From contig NZ_CP136594.1 of the NCBI RefSeq assembly GCF_032852305.1, positions 434,001-498,000 of the forward strand: a stretch of DNA of 64,000 bases. Direction: 5' to 3'. Positions 38,363-46,737 of this stretch are shown here, in pieces. The DNA comes from Parasphingorhabdus sp. SCSIO 66989. GTDB lineage: Bacteria; Pseudomonadota; Alphaproteobacteria; Sphingomonadales; Sphingomonadaceae. Position numbers and translations under genes: made by a program. A model generated the notes under the pieces. It did no database searches, was not told where the DNA came from, and saw nothing but the letters and a program-made list of their open reading frames with translations. Within the stretch, counting starts at the first letter, position 1. Every line of letters begins with the position of its first letter.

Positions 38363-38908
38363 TTATTTCGGTGACAGCACCATCAGCATCTGGCGGCCTT
38401 CAAGGCGCGGATAGGCTTCCACCTTGGCGTCTTCCTTGGTGTCTTCCTGCACCCGCTGCAGCAATTGCATGCCGAGCTGCTGATGCGACATTTCACGCCC
38501 GCGAAAGCGCAGCGTGACCTTGACCTTGTCGCCCTTTTCGATGAACTGATGCACCTTCTTCATCTTGACCATATAGTCATGGTCATCGATGTTGGGCCGC
38601 ATCTTGATCTCTTTAATATCCTGTGTTTTCTGAGTCTTGCGCGCAGCATTGGCCTTTTTCTGCGCCTCATATTTGAACTTGCCGACATCCAGAAACTTGG
38701 CCACTGGCGGTTCGGCATTGGGGGAGACCTCGACCAGATCAAGACCAACCGCACGAGCACGATCAATCGCTTCCTCGGTATTCATGACGCCCAGATTTTC
38801 GCCCTTGTCATCGATGACACGTACATTGGGCGACTGAATAAAATCATTGAAACGGGGACCGTTTTTCGGGGGCGCGGACGGTCCGCGACGGGAATATGGC
38901 GGGCGTAT
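38363..38908 (-). CDS. infC: Translation initiation factor IF-3, probable AUA start
   Basis: The protein directs initiator tRNA selection on the 30S subunit. The family starts with a short basic region and then [22 protein letters not shown]. The first ATG in the frame (38785) begins only after this conserved N-terminal part. Reading further upstream gives an in-frame extension back to an ATA codon at 38908, with AAGGAG 8 nt before it and no ATG, GTG or TTG in between. I therefore call an AUA start, giving 181 residues. E. coli infC uses AUU for autoregulation, and an AUA start would serve the same purpose. The C-terminal domain ([19 protein letters not shown]) is complete. It is not followed by rpmI-rplT. 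Confidence 0.92.
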   Translation of the reverse strand: MRPPYSRRGPSAPPKNGPRFNDFIQSPNVRVIDDKGENLGVMNTEEAIDRARAVGLDLVEVSPNAEPPVAKFLDVGKFKYEAQKKANAARKTQKTQDIKEIKMRPNIDDHDYMVKMKKVHQFIEKGDKVKVTLRFRGREMSHQQLGMQLLQRVQEDTKEDAKVEAYPRLEGRQMLMVLSPK

Positions 38909-39064
38909 GGGTCTATCTCCTTGTGAGTCTTTCTTGATTGCGCCTGTGTAGGGATTTCAGCGGCGCAAATAAAGGGGTGGTAACGAAAAGGCGCGGCATT
39001 GCGGCGTTTATGCCACTATCGCCGCGCCATTCTCTGTGTTCATCATTGCGCCAAGGGTGGTGCG

Positions 39065-39610
39065 TTATTCGCCCTTATGCTCTTCGGCATGCGCGCTATG
39101 GTCATGGTCATCGCCATGTTTGTGATCTTCATGGTCATGGTCGCCATGATCATGATCGGCGTGATCATGATCCGCATGGTCTCCATGGTCATGCCCGGCA
39201 TGGTCGGAGGCTTTGATCTCTTCCAGCCCACGTTCCTTTAGCCAGTTGCGCATCCAGGCGATTTCTTCCTCCTGCGCCTTGATGATGTTGCGCGCCAATT
39301 CCTTGGCTTCCTCATCATCGCCATGTTCGAGCACGATATTCGCCATATCCACCGCGCCCTGATGATGCGGGATCATGCCCTGGATAAAGGCGGTGTCGGC
39401 GTCTTCGTCAATCACGCCCATACCGGCATGCATTCGTTCATTGGCCTCGGCATAAGCCTTTTGCGGAGCGTTGAGATTGGTGGTTTCAGGCGCACTCGCT
39501 TCAGCCGGCTCCTCTTCCAGAAACGGGCTTTTCTCTTCGGCACATCCACCTAAGGCGAGGCCCAAAGCTGAGGTCAGTGCCAATATGGCGATTATGCTAG
39601 CGTTTTTCAT
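39065..39610 (-). CDS. DUF305 lipoprotein with a histidine-rich tail
   Basis: The 181-residue protein has a lipoprotein signal (lipobox LGGC, Cys23), a linker, and a DUF305 four-helix core with the family motif MIPHHQGAVDMA (about residues 79-90), in which the MxH-type residues bind copper in relatives such as CopM. From residue 136 to the end it is a low-complexity tail of repeated His-Asp-His units, a probable metal-binding sink for zinc, nickel or copper. It lies between infC and thrS. Coding DNA is correspondingly repetitive (39065-39195). Confidence 0.85.
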   Translation of the reverse strand: MKNASIIAILALTSALGLALGGCAEEKSPFLEEEPAEASAPETTNLNAPQKAYAEANERMHAGMGVIDEDADTAFIQGMIPHHQGAVDMANIVLEHGDDEEAKELARNIIKAQEEEIAWMRNWLKERGLEEIKASDHAGHDHGDHADHDHADHDHGDHDHEDHKHGDDHDHSAHAEEHKGE

Positions 39611-39666
39611 CGCTATTCGATGCTCCCTTTTTTAATGTATATTGAATAGGTCTAACCTGGCTCGGT

Positions 39667-39894
39667 CTAGCTGTCGCTGAGTTCCAAACGTTTCTCTATA
39701 CGGTCTAACCGCGACTGGATGCTGCTGATAGCGCCATCTTGTGACAATTCGGTCTGCATAAAACCAGCCATATGCGCTTTCAGCCCACGCATATCCGCTT
39801 TGATATCAGTCACATCATCGCCAAGAGAGACCAGCTTGGTCTGCATTGCCTTGAGCGTCTCATATATAAGCTCATTGGTGACATTATCTGCCAT
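39667..39894 (-). CDS. Small coiled-coil protein, unknown function
   Basis: I place the start at the ATG 39894 (MADNVTNELIYETLKAMQTKL), giving 75 residues; a start 15 codons upstream is also open. AAAGGA lies 11 nt before it. The protein is a mostly helical, amphipathic coiled coil (LKAMQTKLVSLGDDVTDIKADMRGLKAHMAGF and ISSIQSRLDRIEKRLEL), similar to small uncharacterised proteins of sphingomonads. Likely cytoplasmic and oligomeric. No function is inferred. Confidence 0.65.
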   Translation of the reverse strand: MADNVTNELIYETLKAMQTKLVSLGDDVTDIKADMRGLKAHMAGFMQTELSQDGAISSIQSRLDRIEKRLELSDS

Positions 39895-39975
39895 GGTTCG
39901 CACAATCCTTTGCATTTGAGCTAGCTTCTCGAAGTACAAATATAGCAGCGGAAGCTGAAAAGGCCACTTTCCAGC

Positions 39976-41937
39976 TTATCGCAAATCCGGTGGTGTTACT
40001 TCCTCGAGCAGCATCGCAATCGCCTCGTCGAGCGAGACAAATTGCTGTTGCTTCTCGCCCAGCTTGCGCCAGGCGACGGTACCCTTCTCGGCTTCCTGCT
40101 TGCCGACAACCAACAGATTGGGCACTTTTTTGAGGCTATGCTCGCGCACCTTATAGTTGATCTTTTCGTTGCGCAGATCCGCCTCGGCGCGCAGGCCAGC
40201 GGCCTTGAGCTTAGTCAGCACCTCTTGCGCATAGTCATCGGCGTCCGAGACGATGGTAGCCACCACCGCCTGTCTCGGCGCGAGCCAGAGTGGCAGCTTG
40301 CCTGCATAATGCTCGATCAATATGCCGATAAACCGTTCCAGCGAACCGAACAGCGCGCGATGCAGCATCACCGGGCGATGGCGCTCGCCATCCTCGCCGA
40401 TATAGCCGATATCGAACGCTTCGGGCAGGTTCATATCGACCTGCAGTGTGCCGCATTGCCAATCGCGGCCAATCGCATCGCGCAGCACAAACTCCAGCTT
40501 GGGCCCGTAAAACGCGCCTTCGCCTTCATTGATCGAGTATTCCAAGCCCATGGCATCAAGCGTATCGATCAGCGAGCCTTCCAGCACGTCCCAGACTTCG
40601 TCAGAGCCCATGCGGTTTTCCGGCCGTGTCGACAGCTTTATCCGCACATCGTCAAAGCCGAACTCGCGATAGATATCGAGCACCAGCTCTACCACAGCGC
40701 GGTTCTCATCATTGAGCTGATCGGGTGTGCAGAAGATATGCGCATCATCCTGGGTGAAATGGCGCACACGCATCAGGCCGTGCAGCGCACCGGACGGCTC
40801 GTAGCGATGCACCTTACCGAATTCGGCCATGCGCAGCGGCAGATCGCGATAGCTTTTCAGGCCATGCGCGAACAGCGATACGCCACCGGGGCAGTTCATC
40901 GGCTTCAGCGCAAAGACACGGCTGTCCTCGGTCTGCGTCGTGAACATATGCTCGTGATAGTTGAACCAGTGGCCCGATGTTTCCCAGAGGCTGCGGTCCA
41001 TCACATCGGGGGTATTGACCTCGACATAACCGGCGCGCTCCTGACGGCGGCGCATATAGGTGAGCAGGTTCTGGAACATCTGCCAGCCATGCGGATGCCA
41101 GAAGACCGCGCCCGGACCGAATTCCTCGAAATGGAACAGGTCGAGCTCGCGGCCCAGCTTGCGATGGTCGCGCTTGGCCGCTTCTTCCAGCCGGTGCAGA
41201 TGGGCATTCAACTGCTTTTTGTTGAGCCAGCCCGTGCCATAGATGCGCGTCAGCTGTGCGTTCTTCTGGTCGCCGCGCCAATAGGCTCCGGCGACGCGCA
41301 TCAGCTTGAATGCCTGCGGGTCGAGCTTGCCCGTCGAGGCGAGATGCGGCCCGCGGCACATATCCAGCCACGCGCCCTCGCTGCCCGGTTCGCCCGACCA
41401 ATAGACTGTCAGCTCTTCGTCTTCGGGCAGTTCCTTGGCCCACTCGGCCTTGAACGTCTCGCCTTCCTTTTCCCATTTGTCGATAAGCTGCTGACGACTC
41501 CATACCTCGCGCACCAAGGGCTTATCGGCTTTGATGATCTCGCGCATCTTTTCCTCAATCGCGGGCAGATCATCCAGACTGAAGGGCTCTCGCGAGGCCG
41601 GGGCCATCACGTCATAGTAAAAGCCATCCTCTGTCGCCGGGCCGAAAGTAATCTGCGTGCCGGGCCATAGGGCCTGTACCGCCTCGGCGAGCACATGGGC
41701 ATAGTCATGCCGCACTAGCTCAAGCGCGTCTTCTTCATCGCGATTGGTGATGAGCGCGAGGTCGGTATCATTATCCAGCGGGCGCATAATATCGCGCACC
41801 TCGCCATCAATCCGCGCCGCCATCGCCGCTTTGGCGAGGCCGGGGCCGATATCCGCGGCGATCTCAGCCGGAGTGGTACCCGATGCGACTTCACGTGCAG
41901 AACCATCGGGCAGTGTGATCTTGATCATCTTTGTCAT
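39976..41937 (-). CDS. thrS: Threonyl-tRNA synthetase
   Basis: The 653-residue enzyme attaches threonine to tRNA-Thr. Domains in order: TGS domain ([24 protein letters not shown]), the editing/SAD domain with [17 protein letters not shown], class II catalytic core with [11 protein letters not shown] ([11 protein letters not shown]-like motif), [20 protein letters not shown] motif 3, and the anticodon-binding C-terminus ([18 protein letters not shown]). The length is normal. The upstream region encodes a Thr-rich leader peptide with alternative hairpins, suggesting regulation by threonyl-tRNA supply. Confidence 0.97.
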   Translation of the reverse strand: MTKMIKITLPDGSAREVASGTTPAEIAADIGPGLAKAAMAARIDGEVRDIMRPLDNDTDLALITNRDEEDALELVRHDYAHVLAEAVQALWPGTQITFGPATEDGFYYDVMAPASREPFSLDDLPAIEEKMREIIKADKPLVREVWSRQQLIDKWEKEGETFKAEWAKELPEDEELTVYWSGEPGSEGAWLDMCRGPHLASTGKLDPQAFKLMRVAGAYWRGDQKNAQLTRIYGTGWLNKKQLNAHLHRLEEAAKRDHRKLGRELDLFHFEEFGPGAVFWHPHGWQMFQNLLTYMRRRQERAGYVEVNTPDVMDRSLWETSGHWFNYHEHMFTTQTEDSRVFALKPMNCPGGVSLFAHGLKSYRDLPLRMAEFGKVHRYEPSGALHGLMRVRHFTQDDAHIFCTPDQLNDENRAVVELVLDIYREFGFDDVRIKLSTRPENRMGSDEVWDVLEGSLIDTLDAMGLEYSINEGEGAFYGPKLEFVLRDAIGRDWQCGTLQVDMNLPEAFDIGYIGEDGERHRPVMLHRALFGSLERFIGILIEHYAGKLPLWLAPRQAVVATIVSDADDYAQEVLTKLKAAGLRAEADLRNEKINYKVREHSLKKVPNLLVVGKQEAEKGTVAWRKLGEKQQQFVSLDEAIAMLLEEVTPPDLR

Positions 41938-41994
41938 CGCGTCTCATCCATCATTTAGCCGCGCATTGGCATAAATAACGCGGCGATTAAAGCT

Positions 41995-42112
41995 GGCGTC
42001 GCGAAGTTTTTGACGATTTTTCGATGAAGCCGACGCCCCGCCTCATCCAAACCGGAGGCGGGTGTGTCTCGATTATGGCTAGTTAACGCCAGCCACAGAC
42101 CATCCGCCCCCG
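41995..42112 (-). promoter_or_regulatory. Putative transcription attenuator before thrS
   Basis: Four mutually exclusive arms lie on the minus strand. Arm 1 CGGGGGCGG (42104-42112) can pair with arm 2 CCGCCTCCG (42053-42061) over 9 bp with one G-U. Arm 2 CCCGCCTC (42055-42062) pairs perfectly with arm 3 GAGGCGGG (42037-42044). Arm 3' GGCGTCG (42031-42037) pairs with arm 4 CGACGCC (41995-42001). The 2:3 and 3:4 pairs share one base (42037). Arm 1 lies in the leader-peptide coding region. This is the textbook layout of ribosome-stalling attenuation. The U-run after arm 4 is weak, so terminator strength is uncertain. Confidence 0.6.
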
Positions 42113-42159
42113 AACGTCGGGGTGGTAGTAGTGGTCGTGGTGGTCAGTGCGTTGGCCAT
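42079..42159 (-). CDS. thrS leader peptide (Thr-rich)
   Basis: A 26-codon frame opens with ATG at 42159 and ends at TAG (42079-42081). After MANAL it has eight consecutive threonine codons (ACC/ACG/ACT), a Pro and a ninth Thr, then FGGGWSVAGVN. Nine Thr codons in 26 are far beyond chance. It is the only ORF in the 331-bp region between thrS and the SDR gene, on the thrS strand, about 140 nt before thrS. Its Shine-Dalgarno sequence is not obvious. It is too short for the family databases and is predicted to be a sensor of charged tRNA-Thr. Confidence 0.8.
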   Translation of the reverse strand: MANALTTTTTTTTPTFGGGWSVAGVN

Positions 42160-42212
42160 CAGGTCGATATAATGATTCGATGTTGCGAAGTCACTAACAA
42201 ACGCGTGCCTAT

Positions 42213-42229
42213 AGTCTATTTTTTAGACT
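42213..42229. promoter_or_regulatory. Perfect inverted repeat in the thrS leader-SDR promoter region
   Basis: AGTCTA (42213-42218) and TAGACT (42224-42229) form a perfect 6-bp inverted repeat around five T. It lies between the divergent thrS leader and SDR starts (54 nt before the leader ATG and 40 nt before the SDR). It may be an operator or a short hairpin. No regulator is evident. Confidence 0.35.
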
Positions 42230-42268
42230 TATCTTGCATCGTGCGGTTTTAGCTGGCAGCAATGGTGC

Positions 42269-43018
42269 ATGGCTGACTCTCATGAAAACGCAGGCAAGGC
42301 CTGCATCATAATCGGCGCGGGTGATGATACCGGCAGCGCCATTGCCCGGGCCTTTGCCACCAAGGGATATACCATATGCGTGTCGCGGCGTCCGCGTCAT
42401 GCCGAGGCGCTGGATACACTGGTGAGTAGTATCGAGGCCGAAGGTGGCAAGGCAGTGGCCTGCCCAGTGGATGCCCGTGATGAAGAGGCGATGGAAGCCT
42501 TGTTTGCGCAGATAGAGCGCGATGTCGGGCCGATTGAGGTCGCGGTGTTCAATATCGGAGCCAATGTGAACTTCCCGGTGCGCGAGACGACGGGCCGGGT
42601 CTATCGCAAAGTCTGGGAAATGGCAGCCTTTGCCGGTTTCCTCACAGGGCGCGAGGCGGCGAAGCATATGGTGCCGCGCGGCACGGGCACGATCCTGTTC
42701 ACCGGTGCCACCGCCAGCGTGCGCGGCGGCAAGGGCTATAGCGCCTTTGCCGGGGCCAAATTTGCACTGCGGGCGCTGGCGCAGGCAATGGCACGCGAAT
42801 TGGGGCCGGAAGGCATCCATGTCGCGCATATCATAGTCGATGGCGCGATTGACTCGAACTTCATTCGGCAGAATGTCCCCGATGTTGATGCGAAGCGCGC
42901 GGAGGATGCGATCCTCTCGCCCGATGCCATTGCCGCCAATTATGTCATGCTGCACGAACAACCGCGCAGCGCCTGGACGCATGAGCTTGATTTACGACCC
43001 TGGAAGGAAAACTGGTGA
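42269..43018 (+). CDS. SDR-family oxidoreductase (catalytic Tyr replaced by Phe)
   Basis: The 249-residue protein has the Rossmann nucleotide-binding start (ACIIIGAGDDTGSAIARAFA, a TGxxxGxG variant) and NIGA in place of NNAG. The classical active-site pattern Tyr-x3-Lys appears as Phe-x3-Lys (FAGAK in GYSAFAGAKFALRAL, about residue 166), followed by the usual GIHVAHIIVDGAI. The Tyr that normally acts as base may be lost, or the preceding Tyr may serve. It overlaps the HCCA-isomerase gene (TGATG), so the two are likely to act together in an aromatic or xenobiotic pathway. Confidence 0.85.
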   Translation: MADSHENAGKACIIIGAGDDTGSAIARAFATKGYTICVSRRPRHAEALDTLVSSIEAEGGKAVACPVDARDEEAMEALFAQIERDVGPIEVAVFNIGANVNFPVRETTGRVYRKVWEMAAFAGFLTGREAAKHMVPRGTGTILFTGATASVRGGKGYSAFAGAKFALRALAQAMARELGPEGIHVAHIIVDGAIDSNFIRQNVPDVDAKRAEDAILSPDAIAANYVMLHEQPRSAWTHELDLRPWKENW

Positions 43019-43623
43019 TGCCCAAGACTGTTGAATTTCTCTTCGATTTTGCCAGCCCCAATGGCTATCTGGTGCACCGCGCTTTGCCGGCGATCACCGC
43101 GGATACTGGCATAGAGTTCGAATATTCTCTGGCGCTGCTCGGGGGCATTTTTAAGCTGACCGGGAATCAGGCGCCGATGGTGGCCTTTGGCAATATCCCC
43201 AAAAAGCTCGCCTATGAGCAGCTGGAAATTCAGCGGTTCGTCAAGAAATACGCCATCGATCAGTTCCAGTTTAACCCGAACTTCCCTATCAACACCGTGC
43301 TGCTGATGCGCGGGGCGCTGCTCGCGGAGAAAGAGGGGCGCCTGACCGAGTATATCGAGACCGGCCTGCAGCATATGTGGGAGCGCGGCACCCATATGGG
43401 TGACAAAGAAGCCTTTGCCGCTGCTATGACCGAAGAGGGTTTTGACGGCGACGCGCTGGTCGCTGCCTATGACGATGCCGCGATCAAGCAGGACCTGATG
43501 GAGCGCACGCAAAAAGCCGTAGATCGCGGCGCCTTTGGCATCCCGACCTTCTTTGTCGGCGATGAGATGTTTTTTGGCAAAGAACGGCTAGGCCAGGTCG
43601 TAGAGGCAGCACTGGCGGAGTGA
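43018..43623 (+). CDS. 2-hydroxychromene-2-carboxylate isomerase-like (kappa-class GST/DsbA fold)
   Basis: The protein (201 residues from the chosen start) has the DsbA/kappa-GST fold: EFLFDFASPNGYLVHRALPAI at the N-terminus, an inserted helical domain with FNPNFPINTVLLMRGAL, and GAFGIPTFFVGDEMFFGKERL, the cis-Pro loop. Known members isomerise 2-hydroxychromene-2-carboxylate in naphthalene degradation and need glutathione; others have different substrates. The start ATG shares bases with the SDR stop (TGATG). A strong hairpin after the stop ends the unit. Confidence 0.85.
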   Translation: MPKTVEFLFDFASPNGYLVHRALPAITADTGIEFEYSLALLGGIFKLTGNQAPMVAFGNIPKKLAYEQLEIQRFVKKYAIDQFQFNPNFPINTVLLMRGALLAEKEGRLTEYIETGLQHMWERGTHMGDKEAFAAAMTEEGFDGDALVAAYDDAAIKQDLMERTQKAVDRGAFGIPTFFVGDEMFFGKERLGQVVEAALAE

Positions 43624-43629
43624 GCTTAC

Positions 43630-43670
43630 GAGCGGGGCAGGTAGTGCTGATGCAGAGACCTGCACCGCTC
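43630..43670. terminator. Bidirectional hairpin terminator between convergent genes
   Basis: Arms GAGCGGGGCAGGT (43630-43642) and ACCTGCACCGCTC (43658-43670) pair at 12 of 13 positions around a 15-nt loop, in the 57-bp gap between the isomerase and acyl-CoA dehydrogenase stop codons. No long U-run is present; it may act in both directions. Confidence 0.6.
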
Positions 43671-43680
43671 AATTAGAGGA

Positions 43681-44811
43681 TTACGCCAGCGCGATATGGC
43701 GCTTCATATGATGATCGATATTGCCGAACTCGGAATCGAAGATCGTCAGCCGTTTGAAATAGGCGCCAATCGCCAGCTCATCGGTCATGCCCATGCCGCC
43801 ATGGATCTGGATCGCCTCCTGGCCGATATGATGCGCCGCCTGTCCAACGCGGACCTTGGCGGCGGAGACCGCCAGCTTGCGCTCGCGCTCCTCGGCATCG
43901 AGCTTCAGCGTCGCGAGATAGGTCATCGACACGGACTGCTCATATTCGGTGTACATATCGACCATGCGGTGTTGCAGCACCTGAAAGCTGGCTATCGGAA
44001 CGCCGAATTGCTTGCGCTGCTTGGCATAGTCGAGCGTCATCGCATGCGCGACTTTCATCACGCCGCAAGCCTCGGCACATTGCGCCGCAATCGCTTCATC
44101 GGTGACCCGTTCGATCAGCGGCAGCGCGCCGCCTTCCTCACCGATCAGTGCATCCGCCGGGACCGAGACATTCTCGAAATAGACCTCTGAGGCATGGCGG
44201 CCATCGACTGTGGGATAATCGCGCGTCACCACGCCCTTGGCGGATTTGTCGACGACGAATACCGAGACCCCATCCGTCTCGCGCTGCCCACCTGAGGTGC
44301 GCGCGGTGACGATCAGATGGCTTGCCCAGGGCGCGCCGATAACCACCGCCTTATGGCCATTGAGCACATAGCCGTCACCGTCCTTCTTCGCGGTGGTGGT
44401 GAGATCAGCATAGTCATAGCGGCCGCGCGGCTCGGCATAGGCGAAGGCGTAGGTGCGGCTGCCATCGACAATGCCGCCAATATGCTCTTCCTTCTGCGCC
44501 GCGCTGCCAGCGTGCTTGAGGAAGCCGCCGGCACAGACAACCGTCGGCACAAAAGGTTCGACCACCAGCCCTTTGCCAAACTCTTCCATCACCACCATGG
44601 CATCAACCGCGCCGCCGCCAAAGCCGCCATCTTCTTCGGCAAAGGGCATGCCGAGAATGCCGAGCTCCGCCAGTTGCGCCCATATTTCGGGGCGCCATCC
44701 GGCCTCGCTGTCGACCACGCCGCGGCGCGTGTCCCAGTCATATTGCTCGCGTACCATGCGCGTCAGGCCGTCGCGCACCATCGTCTGTTCTTCGGTAAAG
44801 TTGAAGTCCAC
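43681..44811 (-). CDS. Acyl-CoA dehydrogenase (second subunit of a pair)
   Basis: The 376-residue flavoprotein starts at a GTG (44811) with GAGAGGAA just upstream. It has the acyl-CoA dehydrogenase fold: an N-terminal helical domain (FTEEQTMVRDGLTRMVRE), a middle beta domain with FAYAEPRGRYDY, and a C-terminal helical domain with FQVLQHRMVDMYTEYEQ and QIHGGMGMTDELAIGAYFKRL, typical of FAD/CoA binding. It lies 31 nt after a second dehydrogenase gene. Such neighbouring pairs often form heteromers, for example in steroid or pimelate degradation. Substrate is not known. Confidence 0.9.
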   Translation of the reverse strand: MDFNFTEEQTMVRDGLTRMVREQYDWDTRRGVVDSEAGWRPEIWAQLAELGILGMPFAEEDGGFGGGAVDAMVVMEEFGKGLVVEPFVPTVVCAGGFLKHAGSAAQKEEHIGGIVDGSRTYAFAYAEPRGRYDYADLTTTAKKDGDGYVLNGHKAVVIGAPWASHLIVTARTSGGQRETDGVSVFVVDKSAKGVVTRDYPTVDGRHASEVYFENVSVPADALIGEEGGALPLIERVTDEAIAAQCAEACGVMKVAHAMTLDYAKQRKQFGVPIASFQVLQHRMVDMYTEYEQSVSMTYLATLKLDAEERERKLAVSAAKVRVGQAAHHIGQEAIQIHGGMGMTDELAIGAYFKRLTIFDSEFGNIDHHMKRHIALA

Positions 44812-44842
44812 TTGGCGTTCCTCTCTCGTGTCCTTGGGTTTC

Positions 44843-46039
44843 TTAAAGGCCCAGGATCATCTTGCTTATGATGTTGCGCTGAATCTCGTTCGATCCGCCA
44901 TAGATCGATGTTTTGCGCATGTTGAAATAGGTCGATGCGGCATGTTGCGCATAGTCCGGGCCGACCGGATACTGGTTCGATCCGGCATCGGCGATGCTGC
45001 CATATAGCGGCGTGCCATAGCTGCCGACTGCCTCCAGCGTAAGCTCGGTCAGCCGCTGCTGGATCTCGGTGCCCTTGATCTTGAGGATCGAGCTTTCCGG
45101 CCCCGGCCCCTTGCCCGCCTGTTCCCCGGCCAGCGTGCGCAATTCGGTGATTTCCAGCGCCGCCAGATCAATCTCCAGCTGGCTGACCTTGCGGGCAAAA
45201 TCAAAGTCGCTCATCAGCGGCTCGCCATCGAGCAGCTCTGCCCCGGCAATTTCACGCAGCTTTTCCACCCCGCGCTTGGAGCGCGCCACGCCCGCAATCC
45301 CGCTGCGCTCATGCGCCAGTAGGAATTTTGCATAGGTCCAGCCCATATTTTCCTGGCCGACCAGATTTTCCACCGGCACACGCACATCGGTGAGCCAGGT
45401 CTCATTGACCTCATAACCGCCATCGATCAGCTTGATCGGACGCACTTCCACGCCCGGCGTGTTCATATCGACCAGGATGAAGCTGATGCCTTCCTGCGGC
45501 TTGGCAGCATCGGGATCGGTGCGGCACAGGAAAAAGCCCCAATCGGCATATTGCGCCAGCGTCGTCCAGGTCTTCTGGCCGTTAATCACATAATGGTCGC
45601 CATCGCGGACCGCGGTGGTCTTGAGCGAGGCAAGATCGGAGCCTGCACCCGGCTCGGAATAGCCCTGACACCACCACACATCGCCCGAACGGATACCCGG
45701 CAGATGCTGTGCTTTCTGCTCGTCATTGCCAAAGCTGTAGATCACCGGACCGACCATGGAGACGCCAAAGGGCAGCGGCATCAGCGCATTGACGCGGGCA
45801 TTTTCCTCCGACCAGATATAGCGCTGTGTCGGCGTCCAGCCGGTGCCGCCATATTCTGTCGGCCATGCCGGAACCGACCAGCCCTTTTCGCCCAGCACCT
45901 TATGCCAAGCGAGAAAATCCTCACGCGGCAGATCCTCGCGCATCCCGGCATCGGCGAGATGCTTGGGATAGCTGGCTTCAATAAAGGCGCGCACTTCCTG
46001 ACGAAAGGCAATCTCTTCGGGCGTGAACTCAAGATTCAT
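44843..46039 (-). CDS. Acyl-CoA dehydrogenase (first subunit of a pair)
   Basis: The 398-residue flavoprotein has MNLEFTPEEIAFRQEVRAFI at the N-terminus, GYSEPGAGSDLASLKTTAVR (FAD/substrate loop), NGQKTWTTLAQYADWGF, and C-terminal LYGSIADAGSNQYP and IYGGSNEIQRNIISKMIL. The C-terminal GGSNEIQRN is the classic acyl-CoA dehydrogenase ending. With the downstream gene it resembles FadE-type pairs acting on long or branched acyl-CoAs. A specific substrate cannot be stated. Confidence 0.92.
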   Translation of the reverse strand: MNLEFTPEEIAFRQEVRAFIEASYPKHLADAGMREDLPREDFLAWHKVLGEKGWSVPAWPTEYGGTGWTPTQRYIWSEENARVNALMPLPFGVSMVGPVIYSFGNDEQKAQHLPGIRSGDVWWCQGYSEPGAGSDLASLKTTAVRDGDHYVINGQKTWTTLAQYADWGFFLCRTDPDAAKPQEGISFILVDMNTPGVEVRPIKLIDGGYEVNETWLTDVRVPVENLVGQENMGWTYAKFLLAHERSGIAGVARSKRGVEKLREIAGAELLDGEPLMSDFDFARKVSQLEIDLAALEITELRTLAGEQAGKGPGPESSILKIKGTEIQQRLTELTLEAVGSYGTPLYGSIADAGSNQYPVGPDYAQHAASTYFNMRKTSIYGGSNEIQRNIISKMILGL

Positions 46040-46549
46040 GGCATCGCTCTCTTATGATGATTGTTTTGCGGCAGTATCTAACAGTTGTGAGGCGCTGCGC
46101 AAAGCTGAAAAACCGCGCATTTGGCGGGGAAGGGGGTGTTGTGCGGTGGGGCGAGGCGGCGGGCTAAGCATTCCCTAGCGTCGGTTTCGGGATGTGGAGA
46201 AATGCAAAACAATGGCGCGCGTACCAGCCCCTCATCCTTTAGGGGAGGGGCAGCGAGACTTAGCGCCGAAGCTTCAGCGAAGGCGGTTAGTCGCAGCGGG
46301 GTGGGGCTATCCGCTTGTGTCCAGGTAAAAGCTATGTTTCGGACGGCCCCCGGTCATTTGTCCGAAAAGGTTCGATTGCGGGCAGGCTGTGAGAGAGTAT
46401 GCACCAGTTGGAGGCACTCCTGAGGATCAGGCCATAATCTGTGCCATAGGCTCCTAAGGGTAACACTACTCGCTAATCGTTGGATAATAGCAGTGGTGCA
46501 AATGTGAGGTTATTGCAGGTGCCATCCATTGTACCGTATTCATCAGACG
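46040..46549. other. Intergenic stretch, including a GC-rich repeat-like element
   Basis: No convincing gene is seen in this 510-bp stretch. Near 46225-46315 is a GC-rich, repeat-like segment opening with CCCCTCATCCTTTAGGGG and ending in GCAGCGGGGTGGGG. Similar elements are scattered in sphingomonad genomes as far as I remember, but I cannot check copies here. Short overlapping open frames look like noise. The stretch precedes the RHS region. Confidence 0.35.
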
Positions 46550-46672
46550 GTGAGTGTCGGCACCACCACCCACTTTGGCTATGACGGTCTGGACCTGACT
46601 GGAGAATATGCCCAGTCGAACAGTCTGTTACGCCGGCTCGGCATTGAGATGGTGGCCCGTATCATCTCATAG
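46550..46672 (+). pseudogene. RHS-repeat remnant
   Basis: A 40-codon frame (GTG 46550 to TAG 46670-46672) reads VGTTTHFGYDGLDLTGEYAQ..., resembling the YD-type segment of RHS proteins (compare [16 protein letters not shown] in the intact copy at 49.5 kb). It has no proper start or end and is a decayed fragment at the left border of the RHS locus. Confidence 0.55.
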
Positions 46673-46737
46673 CTTCGCTTACGCCTTGCGTTCCATGGTT
46701 ATGGTATAAAAACACAGGCACCGGCAACAGCTTCACC

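Noticed and set aside
39065-39241. Plus-strand Met/Val-rich frame opposite the DUF305 tail
   Set aside because: It is the antisense reading of the His/Asp codon repeats.
40042-41670. 542-codon frame opposite thrS
   Set aside because: Antisense shadow of thrS.
46121-46423. 100-codon frame in the gap before the RHS locus
   Set aside because: It runs through the GC-rich repeat-like segment and resembles no family.
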